A model generated the notes under the pieces. It was not told where the DNA came from. It saw nothing but the letters and a program-made list of their open reading frames with translations, and did not search any database. This document shows, piece by piece, positions 11,488-21,949 of a DNA stretch of 64,000 nucleotides. The number at the start of each line of letters is the position of its first letter. Within the stretch, counting starts at the first letter, position 1. The stretch covers positions 620,001 through 684,000 of the forward strand of contig JAIUPT010000029.1 in assembly GCA_022315425.1 (NCBI GenBank). The letters run 5' to 3'. A program made the position numbers and the translations under genes. The DNA comes from Pseudevernia furfuracea (Eukaryota; Ascomycota; Lecanoromycetes; Lecanorales; Parmeliaceae).

Positions 11488-11503
11488 GCCCGGGCTCATA
11501 ACC
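11488..11503 (-). other. Primer binding site of copy B, initiator tRNA-Met anticodon arm
   Basis: Directly inside the 5' LTR the element strand reads GGTTATGAGCCCGGGC. Its complement, GGGCTCATAACC, is the anticodon stem-loop of eukaryotic initiator tRNA-Met (CAT anticodon). This points to priming by an internally cleaved half tRNA, as known for Drosophila copia, not by the tRNA 3' end. Copies C/D and E have the same site with C-to-T changes. Confidence 0.8.
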
Positions 11504-11625
11504 TGTCAAGAATAGGTGGTAGGACACTTAGTTGTTTTCTATAGAATGCTACGAGAGTAAAGAGCGACTATGAGGATGCGCCTTAGCGCATCACGTGACC
11601 ATGTCACGTGACCCGAATTTTGACA
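11504..11625 (-). repeat. Copia LTR, 5' LTR of copy B
   Basis: 122 bases, reversed. It carries the GAAAAC variant also seen in the 3' LTR of copy E. Confidence 0.95.
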
Positions 11626-11635
11626 TCTACTTCTA

Positions 11636-14301
11636 AGCCGTAATGTCACGATCGAAGACTTTTGCGACAGTCTATAGATAAATAAATCGAAATCACGTGA
11701 CAGAGGCATACTTGCGTAGAATAAGTGAAATAAGAACAGACGCACGATCGGCTTTTGACAATGATCATGATCAAATATAAAATTCAGGGCTTTGTATACG
11801 AGGCCATTCTAATGGGTATCGAATTATTTGAAAAGCCTTGAGATAGAAGACACCTCCCTTTTTATTCAGCACTGCGATTATCAAAAAACTTTGTAATATT
11901 CTTTTAATATCTTGTTATTCTAAATGTGACGCATCGTAAGCTCGAGACAGAATGAGATCGAGACAGGGCGTCAACTTGGCGAGCGATGAAGCATTCAGCT
12001 TAATATCTATCTTCGTTTCAAATGCGTTTCTCTCCTTACGAGACAGATTCTTAACGAGTTCTCGTTACCTCGTCGTCTCTCAATGATATCTATCATTTTC
12101 GACAATATCGTAGATAAGATCACCCTTTTCGAGCTTGGAACAGAGACACGTTCGACATCCCCTATTAACATTATATCGAAGAAAATCTTTATTGTCCGCC
12201 TGCTGTGACATGTCGTCAAGAAAGACTATATTAAACGCGCACACTTGCTCTGATTCTTCGTTGATGATTATCTTCATATCTTTGTTCAACTGTCTAATAG
12301 TCTTATCAAAGACTTCAATCACCGCCTTAATGTTCGCTTCATGAGATCCCAGAGTTAAGGTGAAGACATTAACGATCTTGCGTCGTTCTTCGTAAGAGAG
12401 ACAGACGAATATAAGATAAAATCTCTTGAGAGCACGATATATATTACGATATATATCAAAATCATCAATGAATAAAAGATAAGAGAAAGATATAAGACTG
12501 CTATAACAGACTTCCGTAAGACGTTCGCGTTCGAAGTATTTCACTTCGAGCTTATCACGAGCTTGATATATTTGACGAATAGAACGAATATTAGAAGTCT
12601 GTTGCGTAAGAACTCTTCGAATATATTGATAATCATTCGTGAATGTAATCTCGTGCTCGTTCTCATCGACAAAATCACGATCTATGTAAATATCGATATG
12701 ATGACTGATATATTATAAGAAAAGCTCGACTATCTTATTCTCTATAAGAAATAGTTCATTAAGATCCTCGAGAGATAGGGCGAAATTTCGTAAAATAGAA
12801 TCGAAGTTATCGATAACATGCTGCAGAGTGACGATAATCTCTTCGAACTTTAAGATATCAGCTCTGCAATCTCTTCCAATAAAAGTTACACGTTCTCGTG
12901 TCATATCGTCAATATCGTCAATCTGAACAAGATCTTCTGAAATAATTAAATCTCCTTGTCGAGTGTAGCATATATTATCAGACGTCGCACGTATTAATGA
13001 ATTTCATATCGGAGAGTGTCAGAGTTCTGTTGACTCGTTAACATATTCAGTCATATCAAAAAACATCTTGTCCCTTAGTTGCGAGGCAGACAAAATCATA
13101 GATATCAAATCTACTGAATCGTATCAATATTGTCAGAAAAGCCTTTCAATGCGTACGCGCTGTCGAATCCCTTTGCGACGTTCAGTCAGAGACGGTTACT
13201 TTTTAATTATCACTGATAAAGTCTTTCTTAATAGTCTCAACAATGGAATATGACGTCGTATCTGACGCTTTAAGATGTCTAATTTCAATGATAGTGTCTG
13301 TGTAAATGATATCTTCTTATTAGCGTCTCTTGCGAAAGAGTTCGATAGTTATAGCATCTCTCGTAGTCGTACATAATCTAATCGTGAGCACCTCGACTTC
13401 TCAAATCACAGTCTTAATGTCAAATATAGAGTCGATGATATGCTTTTCTCGTCGTCTTTCTGCATAACAGACTCAAATGAAGACGTCTAAGAGAGTGATC
13501 TAGATCTTCCGCCAGAGGAGGACGGTTCGTATGGGGTTAAGATAGTCACTGTGGGGGACTGTGACAGGGTCTTTATATCACTGTCGCTATTCGAGTCGCT
13601 ATTAGAATCGAGGTCTTCTAGAAGATTTCGAAAGATTAGAGTCTGTGATTCTTGGAGAATGTCATAGTCGTCGCTCTGTGAAAGGGTTAGCCAATTTCCA
13701 GAAGGCAACGAGAAAATAATCAATTGATTCATCTCGTCTGTCGCTGAGCCCTCTCTGTTAAAGACTTCTACAATGTCCTTCTCTGTCTCTGCGGCTCCGT
13801 CCCTACTGGAGGCTCCGTCCCTGCTGGAGGCTCCGTCCCTGCTGGAGGCTCCGTCCCTGCTGGAGGCTCCGTCCCTGCTGGAGGCTTCGTCCCTGCTGGA
13901 GACTTCGTCCCTGCTGGAGGCTTCGTCCCTGCTGGAGGCTTCGTCCCTACTGGAGACTTCGTCTCTGCTGGAGGCTTCGTTTAAGCCCTCATCCATTTCT
14001 GATACTATACCTTGCCTGTCGAACCCTTTCGCATTGTTCTTCATCGATAATATACTTGTTTCCATATCTTGCTTCTTTACCTGCATACTTGAATTTAATA
14101 CATCGTTTTCAATAGCACTGAAATCATTGAACCCTTCGATAGCTTCAGAAGTAGGGTGACGATTCTAGTGCAAGGTCGAGTACGTAGACGCAATATTAGA
14201 GGTAGCTTTCTCTGACGCATTAGGCTCAGCATTAATATCTTCATTATTTCAAGTGATAAATTCTAGGCGATTGAAATTGCGAGGCTTATGTACGTTCGAC
14301 A
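11636..14301 (-). pseudogene. TNP2-like transposase relic Z1, N-terminal and central part
   Basis: A start ATG is plausible at 14301 (MSNVHKPRNFNRLEF). The N-terminal region is acidic and Ser-rich, with an in-frame ASSRDE repeat, then an unknown domain with stops. The central part is best preserved (12080-12544): FSYLLFIDDFDIYRNIYRAL, NVFTLTLGSHEANIK, CAFNIVFLDDMSQQADN, GCRTCLCSKLEKGDLIYDI. This matches Z2 (12080-12544 versus 56701-57282) and resembles the core of TNP2-type transposases, where a Cys pair follows a 'DMPQQ'-like block. The protein continues at 5356 after Copia copy B; removing B and one AGCCG gives continuous DITAVRAIIKAF. The total is about 1330 codons. Stops are at Gln/Trp positions. 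Confidence 0.6.
13793..13985 (-). repeat. 18-bp in-frame tandem repeat in Z1
   Basis: About eleven copies of GGCTCCGTCCCTGCTGGA (minus strand: A-S-S-R-D-G/E). Copies at the low-coordinate end keep GGCTCC, while those at the other end read GGCTTC or GACTTC, giving a gradient of C-to-T changes. Z2 also carries an in-frame repeat near its N-terminus but with a different unit. Confidence 0.9.
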
Positions 14302-14659
14302 TAGTATGAATTAACAGAGACTTGGTTATAAGAATTCGATAACACTGGAAATGACTCTCGGCCCCTTCTCGCAGAGGGGATCAAATTCGATCGAGCGAAT
14401 TTTTTCCACTTTTTTTCTCTCTATCACTTTCGAAGTATGAATAATAATATATATAATTATATACTTATTTATCTATCTGACTTTGAGCACCTGCGAAAAA
14501 ATTCGCAGCAATGAATATCATATCTAAAATAAATATCTTTCAAGTGCAAGTAGAAGCTCAAGCAAACATAAGTGTATCTGTAAAAGCCTTCTGCAATTAG
14601 TCATAAGCATATTTCTCAATCATATTATCGTAACCTGTTATATTAGTATTATACTCGAT
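14302..14659. other. AT-rich spacer upstream of Z1
   Basis: No gene seen. It holds a GC-richer patch (about 14350-14400, CTCGGCCCC...GAGGGG) and an AT-rich tract with TATATAATTATA words (14440-14470). Confidence 0.5.
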
Positions 14660-16330
14660 ATAGATATACTTTATCGCAGACGTTGTCTAGCTCATGATTC
14701 TCTCTAATCATTATCTTTAATATCGTCGTTCGTCGTATTATCTTCTTCATTATTTCAGATGTCATTAGAGTTATTGTTGATATTCACTTTGATTGTTCGA
14801 CGATTTTGAGCTGCGAGAGAAATAGTGCGTTCAGAATATATCTCGATCGACTGATTTTCGAATCCGTTCTTGATATATAAGACGTCGTATATATCAAGTA
14901 GATATTTTCGAGTATACTTAATAAAGCGAAGATCTTTGAGATTTTTCTCATATAGTTCGTTTAAGCGCTGTAGAGTAATAATTTATACGAAAGTATCTAC
15001 GTCTATAAGCATGTTGATAATAATAGAGACAGTGATGAAAGCTTTTATTCGATTAAGACTTACACTTGAGAAATAGAAGTTCATTCTCTTCAACGTTATC
15101 AAAGTTCATAGCTGATACGATAAATCGAAAGATCATTTCTAGTTATTCTATATTAAACTCTGTCAGAAGCTCTCGTCGAAGAGTCTTGTGAGTATGCAGT
15201 GCAAGAAGCTTCATCGAGTGATCTACTTTCGCAGTATCAATTCAACGAATCAAAAACTTCGCAACGACATCTAATATCGCTGTCTTCCAGTTTTTATAAC
15301 ATTGTCGAATCTTCGACACAGTCTTCTTATACTAAGCGTGCGATGATCTCATATCTGAGAAGACAGTCTATATCGGTTCATCTATTATCAAGTTGAAGAG
15401 TTACGTTAGGTAGTAGCGTCGAGCCAAGATTAGAAGTTCTGTCAACGTAATCTTCTCCGCCTTTTGATTATCGAGTTTTTGATAGCTGAACACTGTCTGA
15501 GACTGAGCGAGGGGCATCTGGGGAATATGCACGAGAGTCTGATTGAGCTGGTTCTGACTGGGTTGACCTACTTGGGTGGATTTGCTGAGCTTATTGGACT
15601 TGCTGAGCTTGTCGAGATGATTTTAATTGTTCGATTGGCTTCGGGCAAGTAGGGTACTGTTAGAGACGCTACGACTTCTCGATTCTGATTCGACAGACTC
15701 GATGACAGCAGGTAGCCCGTCATCGTCATTATCGTCATTATTTTCTAACACGGTCGTCTTTGTTATAGACTGCTCGCGTGTAACATCGTCGATGACGACA
15801 ACGACAGGCTTCGATCTTATATTATTGTCATTGATAGACTTTTTGACAGCGATACTCTTTGTCGAAGACTTCGACAGTTCATATCTATGTGACTCGATAG
15901 ACTGAGATAAAGTCTTTTGCGGAGGTCGCTGCTTCTGCGAATAAGAGATAGACTTCTGATAATGAGAGGTGAGCTTCTGAGAGCTAGAGATAATTGTTTT
16001 TTGTAAGAACTTTAGTTAGACAATAATCTCATGATCTCACGTCCTCCTATCGATCGTTTGAGAGTATTAGATGAAGAGTCATTATCTGATTCCTTCTCGA
16101 ACGCATCGATAGTTATTCGCTTTCTTCGTCTATCGTCATGAGCTAAGACGATTCTTACAAGCTTATTACGAGAGTAGTCACTTTACTTATTTTATTGTGA
16201 ATCTGAAGTAGCTTCTTTACTTATAGAACGTTGAGAATAATAGACTCTATTATTCTTATCACTTACAGATGACTAAGATAATCGAGAAGTTATAGTTAGT
16301 GTATAAAGCGTGGGGAATAGTCAGTGTATA
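14660..16330 (-). pseudogene. Unrecognised decayed coding region
   Basis: The minus strand gives a long reading frame in which stops fall where Gln or Trp codons would be expected, so it looks like a real decayed gene. Segments: a basic/acidic stretch (RKRITIDAFEKESDND, about 16130-16080), an acidic stretch with ENNDDNDDDG (about 15750-15720), a Gln/Ser/Asn-rich linker (about 15650-15480), and a likely folded part (KITLTELLILARRYYLT, then QCYKNWKTAILDVV and LRRELLTEFNIE, about 15455-15100). I do not recognise the family. It could be an extra gene of the Z1 transposon or a retroelement ORF. No second copy was found near Z2. Confidence 0.35.
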
Positions 16331-17414
16331 CAGCGAGGAGAATAGTTAGTGTATATAGCGTTTGTAAAAGAGACGAGAAAGAAATAAGATTTAATTCTCT
16401 TCGCTCGATAAGTGCAATTGCTTCTCACATTACAAAATCCTGAGTGTCAAGACTGTCTTTCGAAAGTAGGGCTAGGGCTTTGTTCTTCGTATAATCTCCA
16501 CTTGCCCGTTTTTACAATTTTCAACATTAATAAGAATCTATAAATCGAAATTAGAAAATCTAAAATATAATAAGCATCGAATATCATTATAGATATATTA
16601 TGTGAATCGCTAAACTCTGTTAAAGTAAAATTCGTTGATACGCATAACGTTCTTCACGAGGAAATTGCACGAGCTATTTATCGATTTTCGAAGAGCCGCA
16701 CGTTTAATTGAAGACCCGTATACTTTGTACTTACATAATCATTTCTGAGAATATAAATAATGATTGAAGAAGATGTAACAGACTACAAAATCTCATAATA
16801 ATCGCATTTATCTAAATGTCTAATAGTAGTGTTGATATCAAATATAATCATTAATAATTATATAGACAATTCTTCTTTCTCAAATATAGATTGAGTTTGT
16901 CGCGCGTGACTTTCGTATAAACATGACTGAAGAAACTAAAAGAATTGACTCTATTCACTTTTTATTCTACTTTATCACAGCTTTCTTTTATCTTATAACA
17001 ATTTTCTCCCTCTCTTATTCAAATTCTTATAGTCTCTATCGAAGATTCAGTACAAGTTATAAGATCTCTATGTCATAGCTTCTTGTCATAAACTATAAGA
17101 TCTCAATCTTTTGACGTATCTTATTCTCTTATTCTACTCGACTTGCTGAAGGCTTCGACGAAGTCAGTCTCACTACACTATTCGACTCATTATTATTACG
17201 CCAATCCAAGATCCGCCTTATCAACCTCATCAACCTTATCAACCTTATCAACCTCATCAACCTCATCAACAAGATCCGTCTCATCAACTCAATTCATGAC
17301 TAACAGCGAGTTCTACGAGAGCAGCTTAGACTTAAAGTTATCGACTCGAGCGACATCTATGTAAGCATCGTCAACTATCTTATTCTTCGCAAACTGAAGT
17401 CTGTCACAGTCATC
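16331..17414. other. Region upstream of helicase relic S-a
   Basis: Mostly AT-rich and without a recognised gene. At 17218-17275 there is a 9-bp tandem tract of ATCAACCTT/ATCAACCTC units. In one frame it codes for Gln-Pro-His/Tyr repeats, so it could be a Pro/Gln-rich N-terminal extension of S-a. Confidence 0.5.
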
Positions 17415-17929
17415 ATGGTTTTTTCATTAATTAACATCGCGAACGAAGAACTACAATATCGAAAATCTGATAATCTTCGCTTCGAGATTGATTTTGTCTC
17501 TATAACAGAAATGAGACGATTTCTAGATAATAATCGATTTAGATCATATTTCGAAACGTACGTCAGGGCATAAATAATCCCTCAACAGAGGGCGACCTTG
17601 ACTGTTAATAACTTTAGAGATCGAGAATCTCAATTCATTACTGTGTAAGAGCGTATAATCGTTGAGAAACGATCTGAATCAGACAAATACTTCAATCCTT
17701 TCCTCGATAAGACTAACTGAGATCAAATCGATCATTGTGCGTTCATGTTATATTGAATCTGTCAAGTCAATACTAAGAGTTCATCTGATATCTTCTTTAA
17801 CAAAGGGCTATTATCGCGATAGATTCATTTGAGAGCATGGATACTCATTAAACAGGTCGAGTACAATAAGACGTCATCGCGTAACCTCGCAGATAAAACT
17901 GCACTGCTCTTATAAGCTTCATCTTCTTC

Positions 17930-18075
17930 AGGTGACACTCTGTCACAGCCTTTATTGACATAAGTCTTATCTTCTTTAGATGACACTCTATTACAGTCTT
18001 CATCAGCACAGTCTTCTTTATCAGCATAGTCTTCTTTATCAACACAGCCTTCTTTATTAGCATAGTCTTCATTAT
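17930..18075 (+). repeat. In-gene tandem repeat 1 of S-a
   Basis: Imperfect units built on CAGTCTTCTTTATCAGCA, about 515-660 bases after the S-a start. S-b has a different tandem repeat at the same distance from its start (62345-62515). Confidence 0.75.
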
Positions 18076-20224
18076 TATCTTCTCGACGTATAGTAAGTAC
18101 TTAATTAAAACAGTCTTCAGCAGCTATTCATTTGCAGTCTCTCGCAATAATAATTAATAAGTCGCAGTTCAGTATATTATCTCCCCCAGAGATATCCCTC
18201 CCGTCTTCATCGCCCTCATCGAAGTCGATTCAATCGAACAAGTTCATAGAGATTGTGCGTTCTGATAGTAAACAACTTTAGTTCGCGCGCGACTTGAAGA
18301 AGGAACAAATAGATAGTATTAAAATTAAGTTCAACAGAGTGTTATCAAACGCTCAAATTATGATTATTGAAAATGTTAACATGTCTTTCGACATCAAGAA
18401 GAGATGATGAAAGGCCTAGCTAATCGACGAGATAATTCAGAATAAAATGAACGTTGATGTCTTTAAAGAAAATCTCGATCTTGTTCACAATCTCAATACT
18501 AGAATTGCGCAACACGATCAACGGGCCTGATTCGACAAAGTTGCTCTTGATATAAAGCAAGATATTATTTAATATCAGTCGTGGGATACTGAGACTGCAG
18601 CACGCTTCGATGAACAGTCGACATTTTTTGACAGTAAGAATTATCAGCGAGACGATCTGAAACAAGCGTGTCATTTGCTGAACATATCTTGACACGAAGA
18701 ACATACAATCTTTCAAATATTCGAAATGAACATCTCATAACAACTCAAATTCTGACAGTCATCGACTGTCAAAGTCATGATTGAGATGGGGATACATAAC
18801 TTTCTGCGATTCATATTTCTGGCCGATCATATCGATCTGGAAAAGATCTGAATTATAATATGTTATCTATTATAAGTAAGCCTCTTTCTATATCAATCTT
18901 TCTATTCAAGACTTTCTATAGTTACTTTTATTCGCAGCAGACTTTCGCAGCAGACTTTCGTAACAGCCTATCGCACTGAACTACTTCGTTGATTATTTGT
19001 ATTTTAGCTAAAGCGAGATCGAGAGACTCGAATCGACTCTGAGCGTGACGTAGAAAAGTCTATTCTTCTACTTATGTCTAAGGATCTAATTAATCAATGA
19101 ATTAAAGCTATCGACCTTGTGACTTCAAAGACATTTGACGTGTACAAATATCATGGCGATAGCAGACGTTCGAAGCCTATCGTCAATGAGAAGTATATAT
19201 AAGATTATCTATATCGCAAACATGAGCTATTCGATGAAAAGAAATAGAGATCTCGTGCGATCATAATTAGTAGCTACATCACGTTTATAATACGATATAA
19301 TTCATCGACACTCAGAAGACATCGAATCAATAAGCTGACAATGTCGGCCACGGCGGCAAATCAGCTTAGGCACGAACTCAATTATATCTGAGACGATGGT
19401 CTCGCCTACTGCTTCGATTTTGTGATCGCTGACGAGTGTCATCTATTAAAGACTTCAGATGCTGACGTTTAGATCTGCGTGCGTTGACTCAATGCGATCA
19501 AGTATATCATGATTAGTGTAACTCTCATATCAAATGAAATTGCTGACTGGGCGAGCTATATGCCCTTTTGCGAGCCGCGACAAGCTAATAAATGATGATT
19601 CGAGCGATCACTGACTAATATGAACTTCGAAGCGGATGTTGACCCCTTCTTCGTGTCTGATGATTATTCTATAGCGAAGCTGCAGCTTACTGCACGAGCT
19701 ATAAAAGATTTTATTCTGACTTATCGAGTGTCTCCCGCAGACAAAGAACTTCGTTTAACAAAGATATGAAGAAAAATGATTATTCGTCGCACTTCACAAA
19801 GCAGAATTTCTTTTCAGACGGGTTCTAGAATTGCGAATTCGCTACCTCGAGTGAAAACAGCGATTATTAATTGTTCATTTAATGCTTCAGAGCGATCGAT
19901 CTACGAAGACTGAGAAGTTCAATACATCGAGAAGCTGATTATTATCAGACAAAATTAGCAGAGACCAAAGTGATCGCTTGTCACACAGCGTAAACTCATA
20001 TTACTATCAGTGTGACTTTCTCTCCCTGGTATCGACGAACGTCACAATCTGAAAGCGGCGAATATACGTAAGACACTTGAACATAAGATATTCTATATCG
20101 ACTGGTTTACGGGTACAGCTGTGAACACAAATCTTAATAAATCAGGCCCCATGCTTCAAGAACTTCTTTACGGTGCTCCAAAAATTCGTGCATTGCTGCG
20201 AAATGTCCGAAGTCAGGTATGTTG

Positions 20225-20400
20225 TCAGACCTTCTACTCCAAGCTGCTTCAAGCTGCTCCAAGTTGCTTCTAGCTGCAGCAGGCTTTCGCAGCAGGCTTT
20301 CGGCTGCAGTAGGCTTTCGCAGCAGGCTTCCGCAGCAGGCTTCCGCAGCAGGCTTCCGCAGCAGGCTTCTAGCTGCAGTAGGCTTCCGCAGCTGACTCTT
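20225..20400 (+). repeat. GC-rich GCAGGCTTTCGCA tandem repeat in S-a
   Basis: About twelve units of GCAGGCTTCCGCA or close variants (with AGCTGCAGTAGGC variants), sitting just before the C-terminal helicase lobe. It is much less AT-shifted than the gene around it, and CAG/TGC steps are intact. At the matching place in S-b (about 59985-60070) the words are GCAGTCTATAG and AGCCTTCTATA. Confidence 0.85.
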
Positions 20401-21030
20401 ACGCAGGTGATTCGAGATCAAGAGAAGATTCTAATCTTCTGTCAAATGCCGACGACGACTATTCTCATCGCGACGATTTTTCAGCTTCTACAAATCGACT
20501 GCGTGATGTATAAAGCATTCCAGAAAGCAGAAGAGCGCGATGTCGTTATATCGACGTTCACAGAACGCGACGATATCGCGCAGGTGATGATAACTATTTA
20601 CGTCGTCGAATTCACGGATCTTAATCTACAGTAGAAGTGCTGACGGATGCATATGCTCGAAAGTGCATATAATCTCGAAATCTAAATATAAGCGTTGAGT
20701 CGTGCATTGCGCTGTGAGAACCCCAGTGCGATAGTTTGATTGTATGAATATTACGTCGATCAGACGTTCGATAACAGAATGATTTGAAGAAATATCGAGA
20801 AGGCTGTGTCGCAGACTATAACAGAATTGAATAAGCAGATATTTAATAATGATGACGAAGGACAATCTGATTCGTCGATGAATCTTGGGAATTGAGTGTT
20901 TAAGAGAGAGAAACTCGTTAAGTACAACGAATAGATCTAAGAAGTAGAGAAACAGTCTCATATTTTATCGTCTTACGAGATGCTTAAGTGTATCTTGTTG
21001 TAGCGTAAGAGAGAAGAGATTTTGCTTTAG

Positions 21031-21949
21031 ATATATGCGCAAAGCTATTATGTAGAAAGCTACTGCGGAAAACTAACTCTTCTCTAAACGAAATATCATT
21101 ACGAAAGTCTTGAACGACACGACTTGATATGAAGACATCTATACACTCTGTTGACAGTTGAAGACTATCTATGTAGTCTTCAGAGGAAGAGTCAACATAT
21201 TCGAATTAGATTGTTTTCAACTTTGCGTATACCTTGCGAAAGCCTATAAAGGGACGACTCATGAACAAGGTTGACGTAAGGAAGGGCGATTTCTTTTCTC
21301 TTCGATATCATCTTTCATTGATATAACTTGCGACATGATAACAGATGTATTTCTGAGGGCAGTTAAAGACTACTTCGATAGTCTTCAAAGGGAGACTCAA
21401 CATCTCCGATACACGTTATTCACAAAATTACTGTTATACGTATGGCAGCGTTAGAGACATAAGCCCAACCAGACTGCAGTATACTTAACATGGCAAGCAT
21501 CTTTCTCACTATACTAATCCCTCTGCTAATAACTGCAATATTTTCGTTGTTAACTGATTTTGTAGCGATTTGAAGACGATTTAACAGTTATTAAAAATAA
21601 TCGCCGCTTGAGAGCGGTGTTATAGCGATTTCAAATCTTTTGAGAATTGTATAACGATTGTTTTATGACTTGAAAGCGAGATTGTAACGATTTCAAACCC
21701 TTTGAAAATTGTATAGCGGTTGTTTTATGACTTGAAAGCGAGATTCTAACGATTTCAAACCCTTTAAAAATTATATAGCGGTTGTTTTATGATTTGAAAG
21801 CGAGATTCTAACGAATTGAACTCTTTTCGAGACTAAGTAACGATATTCAAGTCGCTATTTATCGAGTATAAATGCGATATAAAACTAGTATTCGATAAAT
21901 AACTAGTATATAATAGATATTAACTAGACTTACATCTTAAGAGACGGGC
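21031..21949. other. 3' flank of S-a with paired hairpins
   Basis: No gene seen. Two hairpins, GAAGACTA-TCTATG-TAGTCTTC (near 21158) and AAGACTA-CTTCGA-TAGTCTT (near 21365), each precede an AGAGTCAACAT/GAGACTCAACAT word. The segment ATTACTGTTATACGTATGGCAGCG (about 21432-21455) also occurs, diverged, past the end of S-b (about 59080-59110 reversed). So the duplicated unit extends at least 400 bp past the helicase stop. Confidence 0.55.
21622..21830 (+). repeat. 63-bp tandem repeat
   Basis: About 3.3 units containing GTTTTATGACTTGAAAGCGAG and ACGATTTCAAACCCTTT. Unit starts are near 21655, 21718 and 21780. It lies between the S-a 3' flank and gypsy G2. Confidence 0.85.

Larger units (their letters stand above)
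5357..11625 (-). mobile_element. Copia retrotransposon copy B, nearly full length
   Basis: A 6269-bp element with 122-bp LTRs at both ends, a primer site next to the right-hand (5') LTR, and gag, protease, integrase, reverse transcriptase and RNase H in Copia order. It is the least decayed copy here. It lies inside Z1. The target duplication is AGCCG (5352-5356 and 11636-11640), but ten extra bases (11626-11635) sit between the 5' LTR and its AGCCG. Relative to copy D it has lost about 240 bp of gag (junction near 9930, flanked by the short repeat ATCATCAG) and about 308 bp of the 3' non-coding region. It carries the 120-bp 5' leader unit twice. It is defective because of gag loss and point stops. 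Confidence 0.9.
17415..21030 (+). pseudogene. SNF2-type helicase relic S-a
   Basis: SNF2 ATPases move along DNA and remodel protein-DNA complexes. A start is likely at 17415 (MVFSLINIANEELQYRKS), because relic S-b has the matching MVFSLIKARENKLKYREL. The Walker A segment (18822-18851) reads ADHIDLEKI where SNF2 proteins have D-x-M-G-L-G-K-T; all changes are G-to-A or C-to-T transitions or adjacent. Motif II is DECH at 19431-19442, within VIADECHLLKTSDADV. Then come IMISVTLISNEIADW (motif III, 'TATPI.N') and, in the 153-codon open piece 20173-20634, the C-terminal helicase lobe (ILIFCQMPTTTILIATIF, FTDLNLQ). LYEYYVDQTFDNRMI and ITELNKQIFNNDDEG close the domain. It ends at TAG 21028-21030, about 1205 codons. 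Homologous to S-b along its length; inactivated by many stops. Confidence 0.75.

Noticed and set aside
11484..11505. A tRNA gene fragment at GGGCTCATAACC
   Set aside because: Only the anticodon arm matches, and it is always next to an LTR, so it is a primer binding site.
21149..21402. 254-bp LTR (TGTTGA...TCAACA) downstream of S-a
   Set aside because: The ends fit an LTR, but the two similar ends are the repeated hairpin block, and the second helicase copy has only one such block. No primer site or second copy was seen.
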